Shown piece by piece: positions 17,396 through 26,766 of a stretch of DNA of 64,000 nt (positions within the stretch are counted from its first letter, which is position 1; each line of letters begins with the position of its first letter). The notes below the pieces were generated by a model. That model was not told the origin of the DNA, searched no databases, and saw only the letters and a program-made list of their open reading frames with translations. The stretch comes from Pseudomonas sp. UFMG81 (GTDB taxonomy: Bacteria; Pseudomonadota; Gammaproteobacteria; Pseudomonadales; Pseudomonadaceae). The stretch spans positions 62,001 to 126,000 of the forward strand of contig NZ_JACAFQ010000003.1 of the NCBI RefSeq assembly GCF_015354575.1, read 5' to 3'. Made by a program: the position numbers and the translations under genes.

Positions 17396-17479
17396 TTCGC
17401 CGGCAAGCCGGCTCCTACAGGCTACCCCGCAAGCCTAGAGAATGGCGCGGTCAGCGTAGGAGCCGGCCTTGCCGGCGAA
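17396..17479. repeat. REP pair, GCCGGCAAG type
   Basis: Facing REP copies sit between the converging GGDEF-EAL gene and the metI stop codon, which is only 4 nt away. A shared 3'-end structure for both transcripts is likely. Confidence 0.88.
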
Positions 17480-17483
17480 GCGG

Positions 17484-18128
17484 TCAACGCTTGTTCAAGC
17501 CTTTCGCCAATCGATCCCCACCTAACTGAATCACCGCCACCAGCGCCACCAGCATCACGATCACAGTCAGCATGATCTGGCTGTCGAAGCGCTGATACCC
17601 ATAGCGGTAGGCGATATCCCCCAGCCCGCCGGCGCCGATCGCCCCGGCCATGGCCGAGGAGTTGATCAGCGTCACCAGGGTGATGGTGAACCCCCCGACG
17701 ATCCCCGGCAGCGCTTCGGGCAGCAGCACGTGCCAGACAATGTGCCAGCGCCGGCAGCCCATCGCCTGGGCCGCCTCGATCAGACCATGGTCGACCTCGC
17801 GCAAGCTGACCTCGGCGATGCGGGCGAAGAACGGCGTGGCGGCGATGGTCAGCGGCACCACGGCCGCCCATACACCATAGGTGGTGCCGACCACCAGGCG
17901 GGTGAAGGGGATCAGCGCCACCATCAGGATCAGGAACGGGATCGAGCGGAACAGGTTGACGATGGCACCCAGCACGCGGTTGAGCGCTGGCGCCTCGAAG
18001 ATCCCGCCCTTGTCGCTGGTGACCAGCAACACCGCCATCGGCACCCCCACCAGCAGCGCCACCAGCGAGGACACGCCGACCATCAGCAGGGTATCGAGCA
18101 AGCCTTGCAACAGACGATCAATCCACAT
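17484..18128 (-). CDS. metI: Methionine-type ABC transporter permease
   Basis: A 214-aa inner-membrane protein with five or so hydrophobic segments and the ABC permease EAA-type loop [23 protein letters not shown]. The start at 18128 lies inside the end of metN and follows GGAGG. It forms the channel of the MetNIQ importer. It is the last gene of a leftward set sfnB-monooxygenase-metQ-metN-metI, so the substrate may be an organosulfur compound other than D/L-methionine. Confidence 0.92.
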   Translation of the reverse strand: MWIDRLLQGLLDTLLMVGVSSLVALLVGVPMAVLLVTSDKGGIFEAPALNRVLGAIVNLFRSIPFLILMVALIPFTRLVVGTTYGVWAAVVPLTIAATPFFARIAEVSLREVDHGLIEAAQAMGCRRWHIVWHVLLPEALPGIVGGFTITLVTLINSSAMAGAIGAGGLGDIAYRYGYQRFDSQIMLTVIVMLVALVAVIQLGGDRLAKGLNKR

Positions 18129-19227
18129 GGCCGAGCACCTCCACATCCGCGGCCCAGCGACGGGCGCGTTCGAGCAGTTGAGGCGTCTGCAGCGGCGAGT
18201 TGCGCACGGACAGGATCAACTGGCCCAGGGCATGCTCGCCGATGGTTTCGACGCCACCCTGGAGCAGGCGCACGCGCCCGCCCAGGTCGCTGAACAGTGC
18301 GCTCAGCTCCGGCTCGCCGACCAGTTGCAGGCGCAGCACCACGGCCGCATCGCGGCTGGCGGGGCTTGCGCGCAGGCTGGCCTGCAGGGCAGCGGGCAGG
18401 CGCGTCTGCAAGGGCGCGAGCAGGGTCCGGGTGACTTCGTGGCGTGGTGCGCCGAACACCTGCCACACCTCGCCCTGTTCGACCACCTCGCCGCGCTCGA
18501 GCACGACCACGCGCTGGCAGATATCGCGGATCACCGCCATTTCGTGGGTGATCAGCACCACGGTCAGGCCCAGGCGCCGGTTGATGTCGCGCAGCAGGTC
18601 GAGGATCGACGCGGTGGTTTCCGGGTCGAGCGCCGAGGTGGCCTCGTCGCACAGCAGGATCTCGGGGTCGTGCACCAGTGCTCGGGCGATGCCGACGCGT
18701 TGCTTCTGCCCGCCGGACAGCTGCGCCGGGTAGACGTCATGCTTCTGCGCCAACCCCACCAGTTCCAGCAGCTCGCGTACCTTGCGCTGGCGCTCGGGCT
18801 TGCCGACCCCAGCCACCTTCAGCGGCAGCTCGACGTTCTGCCATACGGTCTTGGCCGACATCAGATTGAAGTGCTGGAAGATCATGCCGATGCGCCGGCG
18901 CAGGGCCACCAGGTGGTTTTCGTCGAATGGCGCGATATCCACCTGATCGATCAGCACTCGGCCTTGAGTCGGTTGTTCCAGGCGGTTGATGGTGCGCAGC
19001 AGCGACGACTTGCCGGCGCCGCTGCGGCCGATGATGCCGAAGATCTCGCCGCGGCGGATGTTCAGGTCGATGCCGTGCAGCGCCGGTTGCGTTTGGCCCG
19101 GGTAGGTCTTGCCCAGGCCGATGAAGCGCACATGGGCCTGGTTCACTTCCGGGCGCAGCGCCTGTTCGGGCGCCTTGGGCGGCACGGGCTGCGGGGCGGG
19201 CGCCCTGAGGGCGCTGGCCTGGCTCAT
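18118..19227 (-). CDS. metN: Methionine-type ABC transporter ATP-binding protein
   Basis: A 369-aa ATPase with Walker [11 protein letters not shown]-loop FQHFNLM, signature LSGGQKQR, Walker [13 protein letters not shown] and switch His in ITHEMAV. After ~residue 280 comes a C-terminal NIL/ACT-like regulatory domain, which in MetN proteins binds methionine and inhibits transport. An unusual proline/alanine-rich N-terminal extension of ~30 residues precedes the ATPase. It overlaps metI by 11 nt and starts 1 nt after the metQ stop, so the three genes are one transcription unit. Confidence 0.93.
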   Translation of the reverse strand: MSQASALRAPAPQPVPPKAPEQALRPEVNQAHVRFIGLGKTYPGQTQPALHGIDLNIRRGEIFGIIGRSGAGKSSLLRTINRLEQPTQGRVLIDQVDIAPFDENHLVALRRRIGMIFQHFNLMSAKTVWQNVELPLKVAGVGKPERQRKVRELLELVGLAQKHDVYPAQLSGGQKQRVGIARALVHDPEILLCDEATSALDPETTASILDLLRDINRRLGLTVVLITHEMAVIRDICQRVVVLERGEVVEQGEVWQVFGAPRHEVTRTLLAPLQTRLPAALQASLRASPASRDAAVVLRLQLVGEPELSALFSDLGGRVRLLQGGVETIGEHALGQLILSVRNSPLQTPQLLERARRWAADVEVLGHVD

Positions 19228-19228
19228 G

Positions 19229-20029
19229 TCAGCCCTCCCAGCCGGCCTGGTAGAGCTTGCCGTGGGCCTTGTCCAGGGCGGCGCGCACGGCCGGGGAGTG
19301 CTGGTAGATATCGACGAATTTCGCCAGGCGCGGGTCGTTCTTCTCCTGTGGGCGGATGACGAACTGGATCACGTATTCCTTGTTTTCCAGGCCGTCGAAC
19401 AGCAGCGCCGAGGTGGCGTCGAAGCTGTTGGCCAGGCGGATATAGGCCGGGTAGCCCTGCACCAGGTCGGCATCGTCATAGGCGCGCACCAGCTGCACCG
19501 CTTCGACCTGAAGGATCTTGATCTTCTTCGGGTTGGCGACGATGTCGTCCTCGGTGGCCTTGTAGCCGACCCCCGGCTTGAGGGTGATCAGTCCGGCCTT
19601 GGCCAGCAGTTGCAGGCCACGGCCGCTGTTGATCGGGTCGTTGGCGATGGCCACGCTGGCACCTTCGGGCAGTTCGTTGAAGCTTTTGTACTTTTTCGAG
19701 TACAGGCCGACGTTGTTGATGATCCCCGGCGCGTAGGGCACCAGGTTGAAGCCGGCGGCGGCCTTGGCGTTTTCCAGGAAGGGGATGTGCTGGAAGTAGT
19801 TCACGTCGATGTCGCCGCTGTTGAGGCTGACATTGGGCGCGATCCAGTCGCTGAACTCGATCAGCTTCACCTCCAGGCCTTGTTTGTGGGCTTCTTCCAC
19901 CGCCGCTTCCAGCGGGATGGCGAAGGCGGCGGTGGTGCCGATCTTCAGCGGCTCGGCGGCGAAGGCGGCGGCGGACAGGCCGAGGCCCAGGGCGATGGCC
20001 GCGACGGGCCGGAACAGTTTCTCAAGCAT
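19229..20029 (-). CDS. metQ: MetQ/NlpA-family substrate-binding protein (266 aa)
   Basis: Periplasmic solute-binding component of the adjacent MetNI importer. The N-terminus [20 protein letters not shown] is a Sec signal ending AFA/AE, with no lipobox cysteine, so it is probably soluble rather than a lipoprotein. The NlpA fold is seen in [28 protein letters not shown] and in [21 protein letters not shown]. The start overlaps the end of the monooxygenase gene by 8 nt, so synthesis is coupled to the enzyme. A second, stand-alone metQ lies at 38.4 kb. Confidence 0.9.
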   Translation of the reverse strand: MLEKLFRPVAAIALGLGLSAAAFAAEPLKIGTTAAFAIPLEAAVEEAHKQGLEVKLIEFSDWIAPNVSLNSGDIDVNYFQHIPFLENAKAAAGFNLVPYAPGIINNVGLYSKKYKSFNELPEGASVAIANDPINSGRGLQLLAKAGLITLKPGVGYKATEDDIVANPKKIKILQVEAVQLVRAYDDADLVQGYPAYIRLANSFDATSALLFDGLENKEYVIQFVIRPQEKNDPRLAKFVDIYQHSPAVRAALDKAHGKLYQAGWEG

Positions 20030-21413
20030 GGTGCAGGGCTCCAGTCGGGGCAGGGGTGGGGATGTTGCGGTAGGTGGAACCGGGGTGGTCGGCCGGCAGG
20101 TGCGGGTGGTCGCTGGCGAACAGCTTTTCGCGCAGCGTGCCCTCGGCATAGGCCGTCTTGTAGCGGCCACGGCGTTGCAGTTCGGGCACTACCAGGTCGA
20201 TGAAAGCCTCGAAGCTTTCCGGGGTGACGGTGCGAGTCAGGTTGAAACCGTCCAGGCCGGTGTCGTCGAGCCAGCCGATCAGCTGCTCGGCGACCTGCTC
20301 GGGGTTGCCGACCAGGGTCACGTAGCGGCCGCCCAGGGCGTGCTGTTCCAGCAGGCGGCGGCGGGTCCAGGCACTGTCCTGCAACTGGCGGGTGGCGGAC
20401 TGGATGGCATTGCCCTTGGCGAAGCCGATCGGCTCGTCCAGCCCGTAGCGCGAGAAGTCGATGCCGGTGGAGCTGGCGAAGTGCGCAACGCCGGCCTCGG
20501 GGCTGGCGTAATGCAGGTACTCGGCGTGCAGGGCGCGGGCCTCGTCTTCGGTTGGCGCCACGATCACGGTGATGCCCATGAATACCTTGACCGCCTGCGG
20601 GTCTCGGCCAGCTGCTTTGGCGGCTGCACGCACCTTGTCGACCTGGGCGCGGGTGGCGGCCTTTTCCTGGCCACTGATGAACACGCATTCGGCATGGTTG
20701 CCGGCGAAGGCCAGTCCGCGCGCCGAACTGCCGGCCTGGAACAGCACCGGGGTGCGCTGCGGCGAGGGCTCGCACAGGTGGTAGCCCTCGACGTTGTAGA
20801 ACTCGCCGTGGTGAGCGACCTTGCGCACCTTGTCCGGGCGCGCATACACACGCTGCGCCCGGTCGGCGAGCACGGCATCGTCATCCCAGCTGCCTTCGAG
20901 CAGCTTGTACAGCACTTGCAGGTACTCGTCGGCCTGGTCGTAGCGCCGGTCATGCTCGGGTTGCTGTTCCAGGCCCATGGCCCGGGCGGCGCTGTCGAGG
21001 TAGCCGGTGACGATGTTCCAGCCGACCCGGCCATTGCTCAGGTGGTCGAGGGTGGAGAGGCGCCGGGCGAACAGGTAGGGCGCTTCGTAGGTGAGGTTGG
21101 CGGTGAGGCCGAAGCCCAGGTGCCTGGTCACCGCCGCCATGGCCGACACCAGCAGCAGTGGGTCGTTGACAGGCAGCTGGATCGACTCTTTGAGCGTCAC
21201 GTCAAGCGACTGGCCGTACACGTCGTAGGTGCCGACGATGTCGGCGATAAACAGCCCGTCGAACAGCCCGCGCTCCAGCAGGCGAGCCAGGTCGGTCCAG
21301 TAGTCGAGGGTCTTGTACTGGGTCGAGGTGTCGCGCGGGTGGGTCCACAAGCCGTGGTTGATATGCCCGATGCAGTTCATGTTGAAGGCATTGAGCAGGA
21401 TCTGCTTGGCCAT
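20022..21413 (-). CDS. LLM-class FMNH2-dependent monooxygenase, SnaA/NtaA/DszA family (463 aa)
   Basis: A flavin-dependent two-component oxygenase of the bacterial-luciferase fold (MNCIGHINHGLWTHPRD..., HLSNGRVGWNIVTGYLDSAARAMGL, PVLFQAGSSARGLAFAGNHAE). Enzymes of this group open C-S or C-N bonds using reduced flavin from a separate reductase. Its ATG shares a base with the stop of the upstream sfnB gene and its end overlaps metQ, so it is embedded in an uptake operon. That suggests it attacks the compound imported by MetNIQ, probably an organosulfur molecule. No flavin reductase gene lies nearby. Confidence 0.88.
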   Translation of the reverse strand: MAKQILLNAFNMNCIGHINHGLWTHPRDTSTQYKTLDYWTDLARLLERGLFDGLFIADIVGTYDVYGQSLDVTLKESIQLPVNDPLLLVSAMAAVTRHLGFGLTANLTYEAPYLFARRLSTLDHLSNGRVGWNIVTGYLDSAARAMGLEQQPEHDRRYDQADEYLQVLYKLLEGSWDDDAVLADRAQRVYARPDKVRKVAHHGEFYNVEGYHLCEPSPQRTPVLFQAGSSARGLAFAGNHAECVFISGQEKAATRAQVDKVRAAAKAAGRDPQAVKVFMGITVIVAPTEDEARALHAEYLHYASPEAGVAHFASSTGIDFSRYGLDEPIGFAKGNAIQSATRQLQDSAWTRRRLLEQHALGGRYVTLVGNPEQVAEQLIGWLDDTGLDGFNLTRTVTPESFEAFIDLVVPELQRRGRYKTAYAEGTLREKLFASDHPHLPADHPGSTYRNIPTPAPTGALHHA

Positions 21414-22594
21414 CAGATGGTCCCCCGGCGCGGCGGCTTCTCGTCGTTGAGGTAGTAGTTGCCGATGGCGTGGTACTTCCAGCGCACCGGGTCGTGCAGG
21501 GTGTGCACCCGGGCATTGCGCCAGTGGCGGTCGAGGTTGTGCTCGGCCAGGGTGGCTTGGCTGCCGGCCAGCTCGAACAGGGTGGTGCCGGCGGCCAGCG
21601 AGATTTCGGTGCTGATCGCCCGCGCCTCGGCCACGGCGATGGAGGCGGCGGCGAGGGTGTCGGCGGTGCTGTCGGCCTGGGCGATGTCGAGGATTTCACC
21701 AGCGCGTTCCAGCAGTGCTTCGGCGGCGTGCAGGCGGATCGCCAGGTGGCCGAAGCTCTTCAGGGTCAGCGGGTCGTCGCTGGCCTTGTCGACGCCGGAA
21801 TCCACCCACGGCCGGCTGCGGGTGCGCACGAAGTGCAGGGCATCCTCGTAGGCGGCGCGGGCAATGCCGGTGTCGATGGCGGCGTGGAGGATCTGCGCCA
21901 GCGGGCCGACCGTGGTCGGGCGCTCGAAGGCGCTGCCGAACGGCACCACGTCTTCGGCTGCCACCGGTACGTTATCGAACACCACAGAGCCGCTGCCGGT
22001 GGTGCGCTGGCCAAAACCGCTCCAGTCGTCGATCACTTCAATGCCCTGGCTGTCGGCGGGTACGAATGCCAGGTGCTGCACGTCGTGTTCATCGATCACC
22101 AGGGTGGGGATGCGCTGGGCGTAGATCGCGCCGGTGCAGTAGAACTTGCGGCCGTTGATGCGGTAGTGCTCGCCGTCGCGTGTCAGGCGGGTGGTGCGCT
22201 CGTGGGCGTTCCTGGTGCCGATCTCGGCCAGGGCGTTGCCGAAGCGGCGGCCGGCCAGCACTTCGGCATAAAGCCGCTTCTGTTGCTCTGGGGTGCCGTT
22301 CACTCGCAGCACTTCCAGGGCGTAGAAGTGGTTCTGCGGGATCTGCCCGATCGAGGCGTCGGCCTGGGCGATGCGGGCGACCACCTTGGCCAGGGTGGCG
22401 CTGGATACGCCAGCGCCGCCGTGGGCCTTGGGCACGCTGATGCCCCATAGGCCGGATTGCACGAAACGTTCGAGCTCGGCGTGGGGCAGGCGGCGTTCGC
22501 GGTCGCGAAGGGCGCTGTCCTGGCGCAGGTGCTGGGCGAGTTCTTCGGCGACGGCCAGGGCCTGGGCGTCGGTGGTGATGAGGGATGCGGTCAT
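21413..22594 (-). CDS. SfnB/DszC-family acyl-CoA-dehydrogenase-like monooxygenase (393 aa)
   Basis: The fold is that of acyl-CoA dehydrogenases, but this family (SfnB, DszC) uses reduced flavin and oxygen on sulfur compounds. Typical parts are GLWGISVPKAHGGAG in the N-terminal helices, GQIPQNHFYALEVLR, DDWSGFGQRTTGSGSVVFDNVPV in the beta domain and the C-terminal DRHWRNARVHTLHDPVRWKYHAIG. ATG 22594 is chosen because upstream sequence is a REP. It is the first gene of the operon and overlaps the LLM monooxygenase by one base. Substrate unknown; dimethyl sulfone-related compounds are the known context for SfnB. Confidence 0.85.
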   Translation of the reverse strand: MTASLITTDAQALAVAEELAQHLRQDSALRDRERRLPHAELERFVQSGLWGISVPKAHGGAGVSSATLAKVVARIAQADASIGQIPQNHFYALEVLRVNGTPEQQKRLYAEVLAGRRFGNALAEIGTRNAHERTTRLTRDGEHYRINGRKFYCTGAIYAQRIPTLVIDEHDVQHLAFVPADSQGIEVIDDWSGFGQRTTGSGSVVFDNVPVAAEDVVPFGSAFERPTTVGPLAQILHAAIDTGIARAAYEDALHFVRTRSRPWVDSGVDKASDDPLTLKSFGHLAIRLHAAEALLERAGEILDIAQADSTADTLAAASIAVAEARAISTEISLAAGTTLFELAGSQATLAEHNLDRHWRNARVHTLHDPVRWKYHAIGNYYLNDEKPPRRGTI

Positions 22595-22625
22595 GGTGCT
22601 CTCCGGGCACTGGGGGCGCCTTGCG

Positions 22626-22703
22626 CCCCTTTCGCCGGCAAGCCGGCTCCCACAAGGATCGCGGTGATCCCGTTCTGTGGGAGCCGGCTTGCCGGCGAAA
22701 GGG
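22626..22703. repeat. REP pair, GCCGGCAAG type, between the two sfnB-like genes
   Basis: Facing copies with the core ccctttcgccggcaagccgg and its mirror fill most of the 136-bp gap. They probably separate two transcription units or tune differential stability. Confidence 0.9.
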
Positions 22704-22730
22704 CTGCACAGCAGCCCCACAGGCTTTTAA

Positions 22731-23972
22731 TCAGATCCAGGAATGGCGGGCTGGCAGGGTGCCGTTGAGGTAGTAGGCGCCAACCGCGTGGTACTTCCAG
22801 CGCACCGGGTCGTGCAGGGTGTGTACCCGGGCGTTGCGCCAGTGCCGGTCGAGGTTGAACTCGGCCAGGCTGGCGCGGCTGCCGGCCAACTCGAACAGCT
22901 TCTCGCTGGCCTGCAGCGAGATCTCGGTGGTCAGTACCTTGGCTTCAGCCACTGCAATCGAAGCCCGTGCGGCGCTGGCTGCGTCGACGGGGCCTGCGTT
23001 GACCTCGTCGAGCACCTTGGCAGCACGGCGCAGCAGCGCTTCGGCGGCGTGCAGGTCGAGCTTCAGGCGGCCGATGTCGGCGACTACGTAGGGGTCGTCG
23101 CTGTTGCGCTCGACCTTGGCCTCGATCCATGGCCGTGATTTCTCGCGCACGAAGCTGATCGCATCGTCGATGGCTGCCTCGGCGATACCGGCATCGATGG
23201 CGGCCTGGATCAGTTGCGAAGCGGCACCTTGGATATTGGGCACATCGCGCTGGCGCCAGTTATCCACAACCAGTTCGGCTTCCACCGGCACCTGGTCGAG
23301 CAGCACGGTGCCACTGGCCGTCGTGCGCTGGCCGAAACCGGACCAGTCATCGACGATACGCAGCCCCGGGCTGCCGCGGCGCACGAACGCCAGGCGCTGG
23401 CGGCCATCGTCGTCCAGCGCCTTGACCGCTACCCAGTGGGCGAACAGGGCACCGGTGGAGTAGAACTTCTCGCCGCTGATGCTGAAGTCGTCACCCTGGC
23501 GGGTGATGCGTGCCTTGAGCGTCAGGGTGTCCTTGGTGCCGCGCTCCGGGCCGGCATTGCCGATGCGCCAGCCGTCGAGCACGGCACGGAAGATCCGCTG
23601 CTTCTGTGGCTCGGTGGCGGTCAGGCGCACCAGTTGCAGGATGCCGAACTGGTTCTGTGGGATTTGCCCCAGCGCCGGGTCTGCGGCGCTGATCAGGCGG
23701 AACACTTCGGCGATGGTGACGAAGGAGACTTCGGGGCCGCCGTAGGCCTTGGGGATGCTGATGCTGCCCAAACCGCTGCGGGTGAATTGTTCGATCTCGG
23801 CCCAGGGCAGTTTGCGTTGGCGGTCGCGCTGGGCGGCCTGCTGGCGGGCCACCTCGGCCAGTTCGCGGGCAGCTTGCAGGGCTTCTTCATCATTGCGCAG
23901 CACCCGGGCGGGCAGCAGCAGGGGTGAGCTGTCGGTGTCGCTGGGCAAACGGGTAGTTGGCTGGCTGGACAT
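22731..23972 (-). CDS. Second SfnB/DszC-family monooxygenase-like protein (413 aa)
   Basis: A paralogue of the downstream gene: same layout (GLGSISIPKAYGGPE, GQIPQNQFGILQLVR, DDWSGFGQRTTASGTVLLDQVPV) and a nearly identical end (DRHWRNARVHTLHDPVRWKYHAVGAYYLN), but a ~20-residue longer N-terminus. It probably arose by tandem duplication and may act on a different sulfur substrate or supply a partner subunit. The 319-bp region upstream is AT-rich and contains GGAATAT at 24160-24166, so the promoter of the whole leftward cluster probably lies there. Confidence 0.85.
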   Translation of the reverse strand: MSSQPTTRLPSDTDSSPLLLPARVLRNDEEALQAARELAEVARQQAAQRDRQRKLPWAEIEQFTRSGLGSISIPKAYGGPEVSFVTIAEVFRLISAADPALGQIPQNQFGILQLVRLTATEPQKQRIFRAVLDGWRIGNAGPERGTKDTLTLKARITRQGDDFSISGEKFYSTGALFAHWVAVKALDDDGRQRLAFVRRGSPGLRIVDDWSGFGQRTTASGTVLLDQVPVEAELVVDNWRQRDVPNIQGAASQLIQAAIDAGIAEAAIDDAISFVREKSRPWIEAKVERNSDDPYVVADIGRLKLDLHAAEALLRRAAKVLDEVNAGPVDAASAARASIAVAEAKVLTTEISLQASEKLFELAGSRASLAEFNLDRHWRNARVHTLHDPVRWKYHAVGAYYLNGTLPARHSWI

Positions 23973-24202
23973 CAGTACCGCTCCTTGGCTGCACTCAATG
24001 CCCTGGCGTTGGCCACTGGGGTGATTGTGTTCCTGACCATTCCTTACCTCACAAAAGTTGACTGTGCCGCCTCGGGGTGAGGTCGGCAGACGTTTGCTGG
24101 TCCGGTGGTCCGGTGTATATACCCTAATGGCTTATTAAAAGTTTATGAACTAACTCTTTGGAATATGTTTAGAAGGAGGTACTTGCTTCGAATGTGCTGG
24201 CC
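23973..24202. promoter_or_regulatory. Upstream region of the sfnB-metQNI cluster
   Basis: An intergenic stretch, AT-rich around 24118-24175 (cttattaaaagtttatgaac), with no credible gene. It holds TTATTAA (24132) and GGAATAT (24160), partial matches to the element shared by other sulfur genes here. I found no confident sigma-54 -24/-12 pair. Confidence 0.4.
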
Positions 24203-24269
24203 CAATCGCCGGCAAGCCGGCTCCCACAGGTGTGCGCTGTACTTGTGGGAGCCGGCTTGCCGGCGATTG
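24203..24269. repeat. REP pair, GCCGGCAAG type, after tcyN
   Basis: Facing copies with 26-nt arms (CAATCGCCGGCAAGCCGGC... and mirror) begin 22 nt downstream of the tcyN stop codon. Confidence 0.9.
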
Positions 24270-24291
24270 CGTCAGTGAAGGCTGTGCAGGT

Positions 24292-25050
24292 TTAGTCTGA
24301 GGCCGCCGTACCGAGGAACTTGCGCAAGAACTGCCGCGTACGCTCCTCCTTGGGGTTGGCAAACAGCGCCTTGGCCTCGCCCTGCTCGACGATCACGCCC
24401 TTGTCGAAGAAAATCACCCGGTTGGCCACATCACGAGCGAAGCTCATCTCGTGGGTGACGATGATCATGGTGCGTTTCTCTTCGGCCAGGCCGCGGATGG
24501 TCTCCAGCACCTCGCCCACCAGCTCCGGGTCGAGCGCCGAGGTGGGCTCGTCGAACAGGATCACCTCCGGCTCCATGGCCAGGGCGCGGGCGATGGCCAC
24601 CCGTTGCTGCTGGCCGCCGGACAGGCGCCGGGGGTAGGCGTCTTCCTTGCCGGCCAGGCCGACCTTGGCCAGCAGGCGCTTGCCTAGCTCGATCGCCTTG
24701 TCGCGCGGGGTCTTCTTGACGATCACCGGCCCCTCGATGACGTTGTCCAGGGCGGTGCGGTGGGGGAACAGGTTGAAGTTCTGGAACACGAACCCGGCCT
24801 GCTGGCGCAAACGCCGGATCGCACTTTGCTGGCCACCCAGCGGGCGGTTGGCGTCGATGCTGATGTCGCCGATCTGGATGCGCCCGGCGTCGGGCGTTTC
24901 CAGCAGGTTGAGGCAGCGCAGGAAGGTGGTCTTGCCCGAGCCACTGGGGCCGATGATGGCCACCACTTCACCCGGTTGTACCGTCAGGTCGATGCCGTCG
25001 AGCACGGTCTGGCCCTTGAACCGCTTGGTCAGGCCTTCTACTACGATCAT
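24292..25050 (-). CDS. tcyN: Cystine/amino-acid ABC transporter ATP-binding protein
   Basis: A 252-aa ATPase of the polar amino acid uptake family: Walker [11 protein letters not shown]-loop FQNFNLF, signature LSGGQQQR, Walker B VILFDEPTSALD, switch His in VTHEMSF. It starts 2 nt after the permease stop. The binding protein of this operon is very like E. coli FliY/TcyJ, so cystine or related sulfur amino acids are the likely substrate. Confidence 0.88.
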   Translation of the reverse strand: MIVVEGLTKRFKGQTVLDGIDLTVQPGEVVAIIGPSGSGKTTFLRCLNLLETPDAGRIQIGDISIDANRPLGGQQSAIRRLRQQAGFVFQNFNLFPHRTALDNVIEGPVIVKKTPRDKAIELGKRLLAKVGLAGKEDAYPRRLSGGQQQRVAIARALAMEPEVILFDEPTSALDPELVGEVLETIRGLAEEKRTMIIVTHEMSFARDVANRVIFFDKGVIVEQGEAKALFANPKEERTRQFLRKFLGTAASD

Positions 25051-25052
25051 CG

Positions 25053-25721
25053 TCAGTGCTCCTGGTCGTGCTGGTTGACCCGCGCTTCCATGCGGTTCTG
25101 CACGTGCGCGAGGATGCTGCAGAGGATCCAGTAGACCACTGCGACCGCCAGGTACATGGTGAACACTTCGAAGGTGCGCGCGGTGATCAGCTGGGCCTGG
25201 CGGAACAGCTCGGGCACCTGGATGGTGGCCGCCAGAGCGGTGTCCTTGACCAGCGAGATGAAGCTGTTACCCAGTGGCGGCAGCGCGGTGCGCAGCGCCT
25301 GCGGCAGGATCGCCCGGCGCATGGCCTGGGTGCGGGTCATGCCGATGGAGGCGGCGGCTTCCCACTGGCCACGGTCGATCGAGGAGATCGCCGCGCGCAG
25401 GATTTCGCAGATGTACGCGGCCATGTTCAACGACAGGCCGATCAGCGACGCCGGGATCGGGTCGAGTTCGATGCCGATCTGCGGCAGGCCGAAGTAGATC
25501 ACGAACAGCTGCACCAGCAGCGGCGTGCCGCGGAAGAAGGAGACATAGATGCGTGCCAGCCAGTTCAGCGGCAGGATCTTCGACAGACGCATCAGGGCCA
25601 GGGCAAAGCCCAGCACCAGGCCGAAGAACATGCCGCCAACGCTGAGCAGCACCGTGTAGCCCGCGCCCTTGAGCAGGAAGGGCGCGGAATCGACAACGAG
25701 TTGCAGGGCTTCAGCAATCAT
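25053..25721 (-). CDS. tcyL: Cystine/amino-acid ABC transporter permease
   Basis: A 222-aa inner-membrane protein of the HisM/GlnP type with a conserved EAA loop (EAAASIGMTRTQAMRRAILPQALR) and about four or five hydrophobic helices. Its ATG overlaps the stop of the binding-protein gene (ATGA), so it is translationally coupled. It forms the channel of the importer with TcyN and TcyJ. Confidence 0.9.
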   Translation of the reverse strand: MIAEALQLVVDSAPFLLKGAGYTVLLSVGGMFFGLVLGFALALMRLSKILPLNWLARIYVSFFRGTPLLVQLFVIYFGLPQIGIELDPIPASLIGLSLNMAAYICEILRAAISSIDRGQWEAAASIGMTRTQAMRRAILPQALRTALPPLGNSFISLVKDTALAATIQVPELFRQAQLITARTFEVFTMYLAVAVVYWILCSILAHVQNRMEARVNQHDQEH

Positions 25722-26512
25722 TTGGTGACATCGGCACCGAAGTACTTCTCGGACAGCTTGGCCAGGGTGCCGTCAGCCTTGAGCTCGTCGATGGCTTTGT
25801 CGATAGCGGCCAGCAGTTCCGGCTCACCCTTGCGCAGGGCTACGCCGCTTTCCAGGCGCGAGAAGGCGTCACCGGCGAGCTGGGTGTCCTTGGCTTTCTG
25901 GGCGTATTCCAGGGCTGCCAGGCGGTCGACCAGGATGGCGTCGATACGGCCATTGCGCAGGTCGGCGAACTTGGTCGGGTCGTCTTCATAGGTGCGCACG
26001 TCGGCTTTGGGCACGTCCTGCTTGACCCACTGCTCGTAGTTGGTACCCAGGCCCACGCCGACCTTCTTGCCGGCCAGGTCCTGGGCGGTCTTGATGTTCA
26101 ACTGCTCGGCCTTCTTCTTCAGCACCAGCGCCTGGATGCCCGAGACGGTGTAGGGCTCGGAGAAGTCGTACTTCTTCTTGCGCTCTTCGGAAATGGTCAC
26201 CTGGTTGATCACTACGTCCAAACGTTTGGACTCCAGCGCGGCAAGGATGCCGTCCCATTTGGTCGGCTGCACCTTGGCCTTGACCCCCAGCTTCTTGGCC
26301 AGCAGTTCCGACAGCTCCACTTCGAAGCCGGTCAGCTTGCCATTCTCGTCCTGGAAGCTGAACGGTGGGTAGGTGCCTTCCAGGCCGACGTTGATCACGC
26401 CTTTTTCCTGGATGGTCTTCAGTTGCTCGCCGGCGAAGGCCTGGCCGAGCAGGCCGGTGCCGAGCAGCAGTGCCAGGCTGGCATTGAGAAGGGGTTTGGC
26501 GAATCTGGACAT
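25718..26512 (-). CDS. tcyJ: Cystine-binding periplasmic protein (264 aa)
   Basis: The signal peptide MSRFAKPLLNASLALLLGTG ends near QAFAGEQL. The mature part follows E. coli FliY/TcyJ closely as I remember it: GTYPPFSFQDENGKLTGFEVEL, PTKWDGILAALESKR, VVINQVTISEERKKKYDF, KKVGVGLGTNYEQW, RIDAILVDRLAAL and a C-terminal KYFGADVTK. It is the first gene of the tcyJLN operon. A shared AT-rich element lies about 70 nt upstream, and the next gene on the right encodes serine acetyltransferase, fitting a cysteine/cystine theme. Confidence 0.92.
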   Translation of the reverse strand: MSRFAKPLLNASLALLLGTGLLGQAFAGEQLKTIQEKGVINVGLEGTYPPFSFQDENGKLTGFEVELSELLAKKLGVKAKVQPTKWDGILAALESKRLDVVINQVTISEERKKKYDFSEPYTVSGIQALVLKKKAEQLNIKTAQDLAGKKVGVGLGTNYEQWVKQDVPKADVRTYEDDPTKFADLRNGRIDAILVDRLAALEYAQKAKDTQLAGDAFSRLESGVALRKGEPELLAAIDKAIDELKADGTLAKLSEKYFGADVTK

Positions 26513-26579
26513 GTGTGGCCCCGCGCTTGTTGTGGAAGTAGTGGGTGGCGACTATAGAGGTGGGCTGTATAGGCCTGGA

Positions 26580-26606
26580 AATAATAAAAAATAATGTTCT
26601 TATTCC
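26580..26606. promoter_or_regulatory. Candidate sulfur-starvation element upstream of tcyJ
   Basis: A/T-only run followed by TTCTTATTCC at 26597-26606. By hand alignment 18 of 27 positions match the element upstream of the hydrolase gene at 36543. It lies 67-94 nt upstream of the tcyJ start on the opposite reading sense. CysB binding is a guess. Confidence 0.5.
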
Positions 26607-26766
26607 ATGGGCGCTAACTGCCATCCAATGGCCGTGTTGAGGGTAGCCACGAATGGACAGCCCGTCAGCGTTGCTTATGCCCGACTTAGTGCAGGATGGA
26701 ATAAAGCGTTGTTTTTTCCAAGAGGGGGATTTGCCTTACAGTGGTTTGCAGAACCGGCATCAACTC

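Noticed and set aside
23973..24202. Sigma-54 promoter for the sfnB cluster
   Set aside because: Known sfn genes are sigma-54 dependent, but I found no GG-N10-GC pair with acceptable flanks; the best candidate, CGGCACAGTCAAC, lacks the -12 GC.
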